Assembly: GCA_029204045.2 (NCBI GenBank)
Contig: CM055065.1
Coordinates: 14,100,508-14,164,507, forward strand
Length of the DNA stretch: 64,000 bases
Direction of reading: 5' to 3'
Source: Tillandsia leiboldiana
Lineage: Eukaryota; Streptophyta; Magnoliopsida; Poales; Bromeliaceae
Below, one piece after another: positions 42,560 through 53,523 of this stretch. The notes beneath the pieces were generated by a model. The model did not search any database. It was not told the origin of the DNA and was given only the letters and a program-made list of their open reading frames with translations. How positions within the stretch are numbered: the first letter of the stretch is position 1; each line of letters opens with the position of its first letter. Position numbers and translations under genes: made by a program.

Positions 42560-43050
42560 CTATGACTGCCATGCCTGCCTATGCCTGCCATGCCTGCTAT
42601 GCCTGCCATGCCTGCTCTGCCTGCCTATGCCTGCCATGCCTGCTCTGCCTGCCTATGCCTGCCATGCCTGCTCTGCATGCCTATGCCTGCCATGCCTACT
42701 ATGCCTGCCCTGCCTGCCTATGCCTACTATGCCTGCCATGCCTGCCTGCCTGCCATGCCTGCCTATGCCTGCCCTGCCTGCTATGCCTACTATGCCTGCC
42801 ATGCCTGCCTGCCTGCCATGCCTGCCTATGCCTGCCCTGCCTGCTATGCCTACTATGCCTGCCATGCCTGCCTGCCTGCCATGCCTGCCTATGCCTGCCC
42901 TGCCTGCTATGCCTACTATGCCTGCCATGCCTGCCTGCCTGCCATGCCCGCCTATGCCTGCCCTGCCTGCTATGCCTACTATGCCTGCCATGCCTGTCTG
43001 CCTGCCATGCCCGCCTATGCCTGCCCTGCCTGCTATGCCTGCCCTACAAC
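42560..43050 (-). repeat. GCCTGCCAT minisatellite in H1
   Basis: Low-complexity GCCTGC/GCCATGCCTACTATG sequence is organised in a 63-bp higher-order unit (marker GCCCTGCCTGCTATG at 42771, 42834 and 42897). Because 63 is a multiple of three, long open frames occur on both strands; none is taken as a gene. Confidence 0.85.
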
Positions 43051-44910
43051 GGTCAACAACCCACAATGACCTTGGGACCACCGTACCCCTAAACGGTTCC
43101 CAACAACACTAGTACTGATCCAAACACCGCCACTAGACTCCACTCGGTCCCCCCGACACGAGCGCAACAAAAAAACAAAAGCCTGTAATAAGCCCAATCT
43201 AATGCCACCAGTAGACACTGGTACTGCCTGCTCTGCCTGCCGCGACGGGTATGCCAGCCTACGCATAACACCGAAGCAAAGGAGTCTCAAGGATTCAAAG
43301 TCTGTCTGCCGCGCACTCCGGAGTGGCACTCGAGGGGAGCGACCCACACGAGTAAAGTATCTCAGTATCCAGTAACATAAGTATCATAATCAGCAGGACT
43401 GGATCATGACTCTGATCAAAGTGGGAAAACCCATCCACTAGAGAAATCAGATACCCAATCTGGTGCATAAATAAATGTCCGGTCAACCGCCCAATATCCG
43501 CGGTTGCCGCAAAGCCCCACAACTAATCCAACCTGTCCCAGACACCAAGTCCCGACTACACTACCCAGAACCCCTGTTGGAACCTGAGCAACACAGACCA
43601 CCTGACTAACAAAGAAGGAGAAGAGGATAACATGGTTTCTCCTAAGTCAAGTTCCAAAAGTAGTGCAGCGGTAAAAGATGGCCTAACTACATGTCCATGC
43701 ACGCATGCTTTGTTCTCAGAAATAATAAAAGTGGGTGAAGCATATATTAGTAAAGCATGCTAAAACATTCCTACTATGGTACCCAAGTGGGTCATTCCTT
43801 GCTTACCTCTCGCTCATATCGGTTGCACATCAAATACGCCTGTTATCAATCATAGAGGGATGATAACCCCACATGTGCACTTACATCCACTATGATATAG
43901 AAATCTTATACAGTTACTAAATTAAGCTTACCCACCTGAAGTGCTCAATCCAAGGTAAACCTGAAGTCGGTGAAGAGTGTAGACGCTCACAGTCCAAATT
44001 CTGCCGAAACTGCATCCTCGGTACATGTCGCGCAAACCTTGGCTCTAAACAGCTAAAAGTACCCCGAAATCAAAGTCTACAGATCCATCGGGTCCTGCAA
44101 CACATGTAAACACCCCTGGGTACAACAATAAGGTCCAACATTACACCTTCATTCCCAAAATTAACCACGCACAAACACACAGAAAATCAGTCCCACAGAT
44201 ATGCTTATTTCACCTGCCAAAAGTGCCCAGAAAAATCCCATAAAAATATCACAGCAATCCTCGCGTCGATACCTTCGAAACGAGTACCTGCACGTCCAAT
44301 TCCGAGCCCCGTAGGCCGAGTTACAAATTCCACAGTGCAGGTGCGCAAAACTACACAGCAACATAACTGTAATTCCATTTACAGATAAGGGGAAGAACAT
44401 ATACCTTCGGGCAAAACTCAGAAAAATCCAAGAAAAATACTGTGATATTCCTTGCGTCGAGTAGATGAAAAAAGAGTATAAACACGTCACCATACGATGC
44501 CCGGTTGCGGAGATATCGCCGAAAGACCATGCCGCTGTCCAAATCTCCATCACAGAAATGGGGTCACAGTAAGCTCGAACAAACACCTTGAAAAGCGCGA
44601 AATGAGGGAAAACCGAAAATACCTAGATCGTAGAACTGTCCGTCGCGGATCCAGCGGCGAAGAAATCGCTCGAAAAGGTGGTCGGAGTAGGCCGGGGGAG
44701 CTCGCGCACCGAAACGCGACGAAGGGGAACCCAAATGGACGAGCGTCGCGCCGCGCCGTAAAAATGGAAACCTCGATAAGCGTGCCACCAAAAATCTCAA
44801 AACTTTGCAGAAGGATGCATCCAAGCTCGGGGATCATCTTTGCTGAAGGCACCATTGCGAGAGGAGGCTCGGAAAAGCTGGAAAAAGGGGAAAGAAGAAG
44901 GCTCGGATCG

Positions 44911-44920
44911 CTTTTATAGG
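44911..44920 (-). promoter_or_regulatory. TATA box of LTR H1
   Basis: CCTATAAAAG on the minus strand. Equivalents are at 52593-52602 (H2) and 59343-59352 (H3). About 50 bp upstream lie degenerate GCGCCCGAAA motifs. Confidence 0.7.
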
Positions 44921-45949
44921 CTCCAAAAACAATTCAGGAAATACCGAATATGTCCGGATTTCCGGGCGCATGGGACTTTCGGGCGCGCACTGTAGCAGCC
45001 CGAAATCCCCCCCCGCGTGCACTGTAGCAGCCCGGAACTCAGCTGGGCTTCCACGTCGCCGGCCAAACAGGCGACAGCAACCCCCGCCGCTCACAATGCG
45101 ACACGTGGCGCCACCAGACGCCGACACGTGGCCGCCCACGCGCTGGAACCGCCCGTCAACGCGCCCACGTGCGCTCTGCGCCCGCCGCCTGCGCCTCTGC
45201 ATGCACGCTTCCCGAGGCGCCCGCAGCTACACCGTGGACCGAGTGCACGTGGACCGGCCAACCGGTGTGCGCCACGTGTCCCCCCACCGGTCCACCGTAC
45301 ACCCGCCTTTCCCGTGGACCGCGCCCGCTGCGCCGGCCCAACCGGGAGCCGCCACGTGGCCCACGACCGGTGCACGCCTCCGCGGTGGACCGCGCACCTG
45401 CCAGAGCCTGCTCCGCCGCGCTCCGCCGCCGTACGCCGCCGCCGCCGGTGCCGGAACAGTAACTTTGCCTCGAAAAACGTGCCGAATCATCCGGACTCCG
45501 GAAAAAGCAAGTGAATAGCCTATTTTCATCGTTTTCGCGCGCTGAATCCAAATCCGAAGTCCAATTTGCCAAATTCCAACTCTAAAAATTGCCGAAGGCG
45601 TCCGGGAAGATGTTCCTTGATCCAAACTTCGCCCCGAGTCCAATTTTAATATCCTTTGCGCGCGAAACCACTTCTAAGCATTAAATGGGGCTCTCTGACT
45701 ACCCTCGTGATCCAATTAACACTCCGAGTCCAACAAAAGTGTCCAATTGGTGTACAACCGCCACCGACACGCCACAAAGGCCCCCCAGAAGCTGCTGGTC
45801 AGCCAGTAATCACATCAGGGAAAACCAAGTCCTCACATCCTCCCCCACTAAAGAAAGTTTCGTCCTCGAAACTAGCTCAATTCCACCAGGAGTCGCAAAC
45901 ACCAAGGGTAAGTACTCAACATCATCATCTCCAGCTCCTAAATCATCAC

Positions 45950-46150
45950 TCACTCCCCGTGATTACTCCCAACAACAACAACAACAACAACAAGTACGGT
46001 ATAGCCCGGTTGCGCAACCTCTAATCTCACGAGCCAGAATTCGCAACGGGCGTCCCTCGTACTCCAAACATTCCTAGATCTCAAATGGGGCGAGTCAATC
46101 ACGGGCGAGGAATCCAAAACATAAACTTCCGGAGCTGAGACATGAAACAC
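45950..46150 (-). pseudogene. Chromodomain relic in internal region 1
   Basis: MFHVSAPEVYVLDSSPVID matches the FHVSTLRRYVYDPSHIID opening of D's tail; the rest is scrambled and runs into the CAA repeat. Confidence 0.6.
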
Positions 46151-46884
46151 AAAAGGGGTTCCATCCCAAAGTTAGGGAAACCAGATAACCGCCAGTGCAA
46201 CACACACCAAACCACAACCGGTGTCAACTCAACCAAGGCAACCCGAAGCACACCCACACGATTAACCAATAAGGAAATAAGCCCTAACAAGGAAAGGTCC
46301 TCACTCGGTCACTCCCGAATCTGGACCATCCGAGTGAACTACTCAGCCGTGGTCTATCATCCAAAGGAACCCTCAGGGACACAACCACAAGCCATGTTTG
46401 CCCCAATAGTCCACACAGCGCCAGCTGTGGAATTATCAAACTCATCCCCAGACAGCTTTCCTGCGCCAGGTATCCGCCATCACAGTGGCCCTGTCGGGGT
46501 AATCCAAAATGCTCAACAATAACCCAACTGTAATTCCACAGTCGCTTTAGGAGGCATCACTAAAACTCGCAGATATCTCTCCCAACACTGGAAATACTAG
46601 AATTGGCGCTGGTAGCAATCTCAATAATCTGGCATACAGCTTCCTTCACCTAAGCATTATAGCACATCCACAAGTGCTCCTCATGCCCCAAGTCGCTCTG
46701 GGAGTAAAAATATCCCTGGAGGATCTTGTTACCAATCCAATCAGGTATTCGCACCATACTATAACTGCCGGAGCACGACTCCATCAAAAGGTCCTAGATA
46801 CCACCCGGACCTGTCTACCCTCGAACCATAAAAAGACCCTCAGAGTCGTGTATCCACGACGTGGCACTAGGTCAAACAGACCCC

Positions 46885-47100
46885 TCAATCCATCAGATCC
46901 TGCAACTGCGCCATCAGCTCTCTCAGCTCTACAAGCGACATCCAATGAGGTGCTATCGATGGTGGCGCGGTTCCCCGAACCACGGCAAACGCAATCTCTA
47001 TCTCCCTAACCGGCGGCATCACAAACAGCTCCGGTGAAATCACACCCGGGATCTCGTAGGCAACAGAGATATCCTTGAATCCCAGTGCCGCCAAAAGCAC
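46885..47100 (-). pseudogene. RT N-terminal relic in internal region 1
   Basis: ISPELFVMPPVREIEIAF and LVELRELMAQLQDLMD match PPELISMPPNREIEFLI and AELRELKAQLQDLMD of D. It has no enzyme motif. Confidence 0.7.
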
Positions 47101-47178
47101 CTCTCACACTGTCGCTACAACCTGTATGCTCTGGTAATCTCAACCATCAAGCCCCCCTCTCGTCTGCCTCACAGAAGG

Positions 47179-47499
47179 TCAAAGTCCTCTCTTCTGCAGT
47201 CTAACATCCTGTGGCACTGTGCCAACCAATCTCAAGCACCTGGTCAAAACACCAACTACCACAATTACCAATAAGTCTGCCGGTACTCGCAGTCTCAGCT
47301 GCACTAGACATGATCCAAAAGTCTCCTCCACATGCACAACAACAACAGAAACCTGTACCTCTAGTGCACGTGGTAACAGATCTGCCTCTAGCCCAGGCAA
47401 GAATAAAACATGCTCTAACTCCGACTGTTGTGGTGAAATCCTACCTGCGACACTCGATCCACTACCGTGGCGCCCTCCAACCAGGCGGCACAGATGCAT
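47179..47499 (-). pseudogene. Protease-region relic in internal region 1
   Basis: LLPRALEVQVS...VHVEETFGSCLVQL matches RLPHALEVQIP...LHVEECSWSCPVQL of D, just downstream of where the protease site was. The catalytic part is gone. Confidence 0.65.
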
Positions 47500-48476
47500 C
47501 CGCTCAAAGCAAGTGGTTGTCGCTCAATCTGCCTGAAAATCAGGACTATCCCCAAGGGAGTACGACCTCTGTCTCTGCTCACATTGAGGCGACGAATAGG
47601 GTCCTCCGCAGATAACAAATCCACGCTACCGCTGCGCTACTCCGATACAAACGCTGATACTGCCATCGGGGTCCACCCGATCCCTGATATCTCAGAAATC
47701 CTATACCTCGGAGAAAGAAATCAGAAATGCCTCTGCCGGCTGATCTGTCCTCCATCACCCGGCGCCAAGCGCCAATATCCAGCACTCGCCCCTTGCGGCA
47801 GATCCCTAACCAAAGGAACTGCAGCGCCACGCTCCATACACGACGGCTACTCCACCGAGGCATCAATAATCCATAACAGAGGGACCAACTAAGCTGAAAG
47901 GTATCCTGGCGCAAACCACTCCCAGACTCACATATCCTATGCGCTTCGTCCCTCGGAAACTGGAGCGCGCAGTTCAACAACTGCATACACTCTCTAGCCC
48001 GGAGAGGCTCTCAATTAATCACTCCATCAACACCAACCACGACTCTGCCTCCAAAGGCTCCAAACTCAATCTTACGAGTCGGGGTGGATCATCTGCCAAA
48101 TCTGGCTCAATAGATCGATCATGCCCCACAGCTCCTCTGCCGTCAACTATCCACCCTGCCTCGGTGCCTCGACACTAAACATTGGCACAGAGGGGGCTAT
48201 TCAGTGCTCCGACAACTGTGTCACCAATATCAGCTGCTCACTCTGTCGCTGATAAGCTTCTGACAATCCTGTCATCTGGGTCCGGAGTTCTCTGACCTCA
48301 ATCCGGGTATCCGGCCCAAAACCAACTGCTCAAGCTCAACTGCTATGACAGGATGCACACGGGTCAAAACCCAGCGTCGGGGAGACACAGCCCGCCACGA
48401 CGAAACCACAAAACAGCACACAACAACGCTCGACCCAATCCAGCGAAAGTCTAAAGCATGTCACCCGTTCCACAGC

Positions 48477-48502
48477 ATTATGTTGTCTGCAGACAACATA
48501 AT
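48477..48502 (-). other. Perfect 26-bp leader palindrome, internal region 1
   Basis: The arm ATTATGTTGTCTG is followed at once by its reverse complement. It lies about 160 nt downstream of the primer site on the element's strand and corresponds to 21086-21109 in D. Confidence 0.75.
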
Positions 48503-48659
48503 CACTTAGGAGAATAAACATGCCAATCACTCCTCCCGTCCCTTGGGAGAGGTAAAACTCAATCAGGACTCTCGCTAAAAGTCACGACTCTCACGAAGTC
48601 AACCAAGGGTCAAACTATAAGCCTAGGGTTTCTAAGTCCACCATGACCTACAACCTAGG

Positions 48660-48670
48660 CTCTGATACCA
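48660..48670 (-). other. Primer binding site, internal region 1
   Basis: TGGTATCAGAG on the element's strand, 8 nt after the LTR end (GACA then GATTAGAG). Confidence 0.8.
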
Positions 48671-49351
48671 CTCTAATCTGTCACGCCCCGGGGTCGAAAC
48701 TGCGACCCGGGCTCGCCAACAGATCCGCCACCTATGCCACCCTGCATAAGCGAAGCGTCCTACCTGCAAGAAAAGTACTACAGCTAAACAGATATCAGAG
48801 CTATAAATAAAAATCTGCTGTATAACTAAAATCAATCACTGTACATCTGGAAATAATACAACAATGTCCGCCTCCCAAAAGAATAATAAAAATATAATAT
48901 CCTCAAATACAAGCTCTGAACCAAACCGGAAGGTAACTCCAATAAATACACCAGTGTACAGTCTCTCGATACATGAAATATCCTCGCTACATCAGTCTCT
49001 CAAAAGAGGAAAAAGAAACAACTAAACTACAGAAGATCTCCTCTGAAGGGGTACCGCTACTCTCCAACGACGGTAGGGATCTAGCACGCGACTCCCTTGC
49101 CTCGATCGACAACCGCAGAATCAGCAACACCCGCCAAGACTCTGCAAAAACAAGGAGAGGAAGGAAAAAGGAGGGGGAAAACCCCCAAAGGGTGTGGAGC
49201 GAACTACATCAAAAGGGAGTTCTCAGTGGGTACCATCGCTAGACCCCGACGGTCGGCCCACCAAGTCCTCAAAAGACAAAAACTAACCAAGCCGTAAAGA
49301 CTGACAAAAAGAAGCTGGACCCTCCCAACAGCTATCAAGCCACTAAGCTTG

Positions 49352-49770
49352 CTATGACTGCCATGCCTGCCTATGCCTGCCATGCCTGCTATGCCTGCCA
49401 TGCCTGCTCTGCCTGCTTATGCCTGCCATGCCTACTATGCCTGCCCTGCCTACTATGCCTACTATGCCTGCCATGCCTGCCTGCCTGCCATGCCTGCCTA
49501 TGCCTGCCCTGCCTGCTATGCCTACTATGCCTGCCATGCCAGCCTGCCTGCCATGCCTGCCTATGCCTGCCCTGCCTGCTATGCCTACTATGCCTGCCAT
49601 GCTGCCTGCCTGCCATGCCCGCCTATGCCTGCCCTGCCTGCTATGCCTACATGCCGCCATGCCTGCCTCCTGCCATGCCCGCCTATGCCTGCCCTGCCTG
49701 CTATGCCTACTATGCCTGCCATGCCTGTCTGCCTGCCATGCCCGCCTATGCCTGCCCTGCCTGCTATGCC
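49352..49770 (-). repeat. GCCTGCCAT minisatellite in H2
   Basis: Same 63-bp organisation as in H1 with several indels, one of which (around 49600-49670) breaks the unit length. Confidence 0.8.
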
Positions 49771-51659
49771 TGCCCTACAAACGTCAACAACCCCAATGAC
49801 CTTGGGACCACCGTACCCCTAAACGTTTCCCAACACACTAGTACTGATCCAAACACCGCCACTAGACTCCACTCGGTCCCCCCGACACGAGAGCAACAAA
49901 AAAACAAAAGCCTGTAATAAGCCCAATCTAATGCCACCAGTAGACACTGGTACTGCCTGCTCTGCCTGCCGCGACGGGTATGCCAGCCTACGCATAACAA
50001 CCGAAGCAAAGGAGTCTCAAGGACGCAAAGTCTTCTGCCTGCGCACTCCGAGTGGCACTCGAGGGGAGCGACCCACACGAGTAAAGTATCTCATTATCCA
50101 GTACAGTAAGTATCATAATCACAGGACTGGATCATGACTCTGATCAAAGTGGGAAAACCCATCCACTAGAGAAATCAGATACCCAATCTGGTGCATAAAT
50201 AAATTGTCCGGTCAACCGCCCAATATCCTCGGTTGCCGCAAGGCCCCACAACTAATCCAACCTGTCCCAGACACCAGATCCCCGACTACACTAGCCCAAG
50301 ACCCCTGCTGGAACCTGAGCAACACAGACCACCTGACGAACAAAGAAGGAGAAGAGGATAACATGGTTTCTCCTAAGTCAAGTTCCAAAAGTAGTGTAGC
50401 GGTAAAAAGATGGCCTAACTACATGTCCATGCACGCATGCTTTGTTCTCAGAAATAATAAAAGTGGGTGAAGCATATATTAGTAAAGCATGCTAAAACAT
50501 TCCTACTATGGTATACCAATCTCACCCAAGTGGGTCATTCCTGCTTACCTCTCGCTCATATCGGTTGCACATCAAATACGCCTGTTATCAATCATAGAGG
50601 GATGATAACCCCACATGTGCACTTACATCCACTATGATATAGAAATCTTATACAGTTACTAAATTAAGCTTACCCACCTGAAGTGCTCAATCCAAGGTAA
50701 ACCTGAAGTCGGTGAGAGTGTAGACGCTCACAGTCCAAATTCTGCCGAAACTGCATCCTCGGTACATGTCGCGCAAACCTTGGCTCTAAACAGCTAAAGT
50801 ACCCCGAAATCAAAGTCCAGATCCATCGGGTCCAGCAACACATGTAAACACCCCTGGGTACAACAATAGGTCCAACATTACACCTTCATTCCCAAAATTA
50901 ACCACGCACAAAACACAGAAAATCAGTCCCAAAGGATGCTTATTTCACCTGCCGAAAGTGCCCAGAAAATCCCATAAAATATCACAGCAATCCTCGCGTC
51001 GATACCTTCGAAACGAGTACCTGCACGTCCAATTCCGAGCCCCGTAGGCCGAGTTACAAATTCCACAGTGCAGGTGCGCAAAACTACACAGCAACATAAC
51101 TGTAATTCCATTTACAGATAAGGGAAGAACATATACCTTCGGGCAAAACTCAGAAAAATCCAAGAAAAAATACTGTGATATTCCTTGCGTCGAGTAGATG
51201 AAAAAAGTGTACACGCACGTCACCATACGATGCCCGGTTGCGGAGATATCGCCGAAAGACCATGCGCTGTCCAAATCTCCATCACAGAAATGGGGTCACA
51301 GTACTCGAACAAACACCTTGAAAAGAGCGCGAAATGAGGAAAACCGAAATACCTAATCGTAGATCTGTCCGTCGCGGATCCAGCGGCAAAGAAATCGCTC
51401 GAAAAGGTGGTCGGAGTAGCCGGGGAGCTCGCGCAACGAAACGCGACGAAGGGGAACCCAAATGGACGAGCGTCGCGCCGCGCCGTAAAAATGGAAACCT
51501 CGATAAGCGTGCAACCAAAAATCTCAAAAACTTTGCAGAAGGATCATCCAAGCTCGGGGATCATCTTTGCTGAGGCACCATGGTAGATGAGAGCTCGTAA
51601 AAGCTTGGAAAAAGGTTAAAGAAGAAGGCTCGATCGCTTTTATGGCTCCAAAAACAATT

Positions 51660-51759
51660 NNNNNNNNNNNNNNNNNNNNNNNNNNNNNNNNNNNNNNNNN
51701 NNNNNNNNNNNNNNNNNNNNNNNNNNNNNNNNNNNNNNNNNNNNNNNNNNNNNNNNNNN
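51660..51759. other. Assembly gap of 100 N
   Basis: Exactly 100 N, the customary placeholder for a gap of unknown size. Flanking sequences overlap in content, so the true gap may be negative (contig ends that should have been merged). Confidence 0.98.
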
Positions 51760-53523
51760 CTACAGATCCATCGGGTCCTAGCAACACATGTAAACACCCC
51801 TGGGTACAACAATAAGGTCCAACATTACACTTCATTCCCAAATTAACCACGCACAAACCACACAGAAAATCAGTCCCACAGATATGCTTATTTCACCTGC
51901 CAAAAGTGCCCAGAAAAATCCCATAAAAATAGTCACAGCAATCCTCGCGTCGATACCTTCGAAACGAGTACCTGCACGTCCAATTCCGAGCCCCGTAGGC
52001 CGAGTTACAAATTCCACAGTGCAGGTGCGCAAAACTACACAGCAACATAACTGTAATTCCATTTACAGATAAGGGGAGAACATATACCTTCGGGCAAAAC
52101 TCAGAAAAATCCAAGAAAATACTGTGATATTCCTTGCGTCGAGTAGATGAAAAAAGGAGTATAAACACGTCACCATACGATGCCCGGTTGCGGAGATATC
52201 GCCGAAAGACCATGCCGCTGTCCAAATCTCATCACAGAAATGGGGTCACAGTAAGCTCGAACAAACACCTTGAAAAGCGCGAAATGAGGGAAAACCGAAA
52301 ATACCTAGATCGTAGAACTGTCCGTCGCGGATCCAGCGGCGAAGAAATCGCTCGAAAAGGTGGTCGGAGTAGGCCGGGGGAGCTCGCGCACCGAAACGCG
52401 ACGAAGGGGAACCCAAATGGACGAGCGTCGCGCCGCGCCGTAAAAATGGAAACCTCGATAAGCGTGCCACAAAAATCTCAAAACTTTGCAGAAGGATGCA
52501 TCCAAGCTCGGGGATCATCTTTGCTGAAGGCACCATTGCGAGAGGAGGCTCGGAAAAGCTGGTAAAAAGGGGAAAGAAGAAGGCTCGGATCGCTTTTATA
52601 GGCTCCAAAAACAATTCAGGAAATACCGAATATGTCCGGATTTCCGGGCGCATGGGACTTTCGGGCGCGCACTGTAGCAGCCCGAAATCCCCCCCCGCGT
52701 GCACTGTAGCAGCCCGGAACTCAGCTGGGCTTCCACGTCGCCGGCCAAACAGGCGACAGCAACCCCCGCCGCTCACAATGCGACACGTGGCGCCACCAGA
52801 CGCCGACACGTGGCCGCCCACGCGCCTGGAACCGCCCGTCAACGCGCCCACGTGCGCTCTGCGCCCGCCGCCTGCGCCTCTGCATGCACGCTTCCCGAGG
52901 CGCCCGCAGCTACACCGTGGACCGAGTGCACGTGGACCGGCCAACCGGTGTGCGCCACGTGTCCCCCCACCGGTCCACCGTACACCCGCCCTTTCCCGTG
53001 GACCGCGCCCGCTGCGCCGGCCCAACCGGGAGCCGCCACGTGGCCCACGACCGGTGCACGCCTCCGCGGTGGACCGCGCACCTGCCAGAGCCTGCTCCGC
53101 CGCGCTCCGCCGCCGTACGCCGCCGCCGGCCGGTGCCGGAACAGTAACTTTGCCTCGAAAAACGTGCCGAATCATCCGGACTCCGGAAAAAGCAAGTGAA
53201 TAGCCTATTTTTCATCGTTTTCGCGCGCTGAATCCAAATCCGAAGTCCAATTTGCCAAATTCCAACTCTAAAAATTGCCGAAGGCGTCCGGGAAGATGTT
53301 CCTTGATCCAAACTTCGCCCCGAGTCCAATTTTAATATCCTTTGCGCGCGAAACCACTTCTAAGCATTAAATGGGGCTCTCTGACTACCCTCGTGATCCA
53401 ATTAACACTCCGAGTCCAACAAAAGTGTCCAATTGGTGTACAACCGCCACCGACACGCCACAAAGGCCCCCCAGAAGCTGCTGGTCAGCCAGTAATCACA
53501 TCAGGGAAAACCAAGTCCTCACA

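Larger units (their letters stand above)
41887..45837 (-). repeat. LTR H1
   Basis: The LTR is 3951 bp, TGTCACGCCCG...CCTCACA on the plus strand. Contents are the GCCTGCCAT array (42560-43050), an AT-rich middle, a TATA box (CCTATAAAAG, minus, 44911-44920), a GC-rich U3 with repeated CCACGTG cores (45050-45400) and the U3 start at 45837. It is almost identical to H3. Confidence 0.9.
45838..48678 (-). mobile_element. Internal region 1 of the H chain (miniaturised, non-coding)
   Basis: On the minus strand the order is primer site (48660-48670), leader palindrome, gag-start-like sequence, protease-region relic (47499-47179), RT N-terminal relic (47100-46885), RT relic with a YSQSDLGHEEHL match (about 46740-46660), chromodomain relic (46150-45950) and polypurine tract. 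Order matches D (5160 bp internal) with about half the length lost. No reading frame is coherent. A (CAA)8 microsatellite is at 45970-45993. Confidence 0.75.
48679..53523 (-). repeat. LTR H2, containing an assembly gap and a duplication
   Basis: It has the same content as H1 but is about 900 bp longer. The excess is the N run plus a repeat: sequence left of the gap (about 50816-51659) is given again right of it (51760 to about 52613). The left flank (about 49000-51659) has many one-base insertions and deletions relative to H1 and H3, as expected of an unpolished contig end. The GCCTGCCAT array is at 49352-49770. Confidence 0.85.

Noticed and set aside
42562..43112. Cys/Pro/Ala-rich repeat proteins in the H LTRs (also 49354-49917 and 57040-57533)
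   Set aside because: They are by-products of the 63-bp GCCTGCC minisatellite, open in several frames and on both strands, inside LTRs.
46142..47892. Plus-strand ORFs of 105-141 codons in the H internal region, repeated at 53828-55578
   Set aside because: They are antisense to gag-pol relics of the element; conservation between the two copies only reflects their recent duplication.
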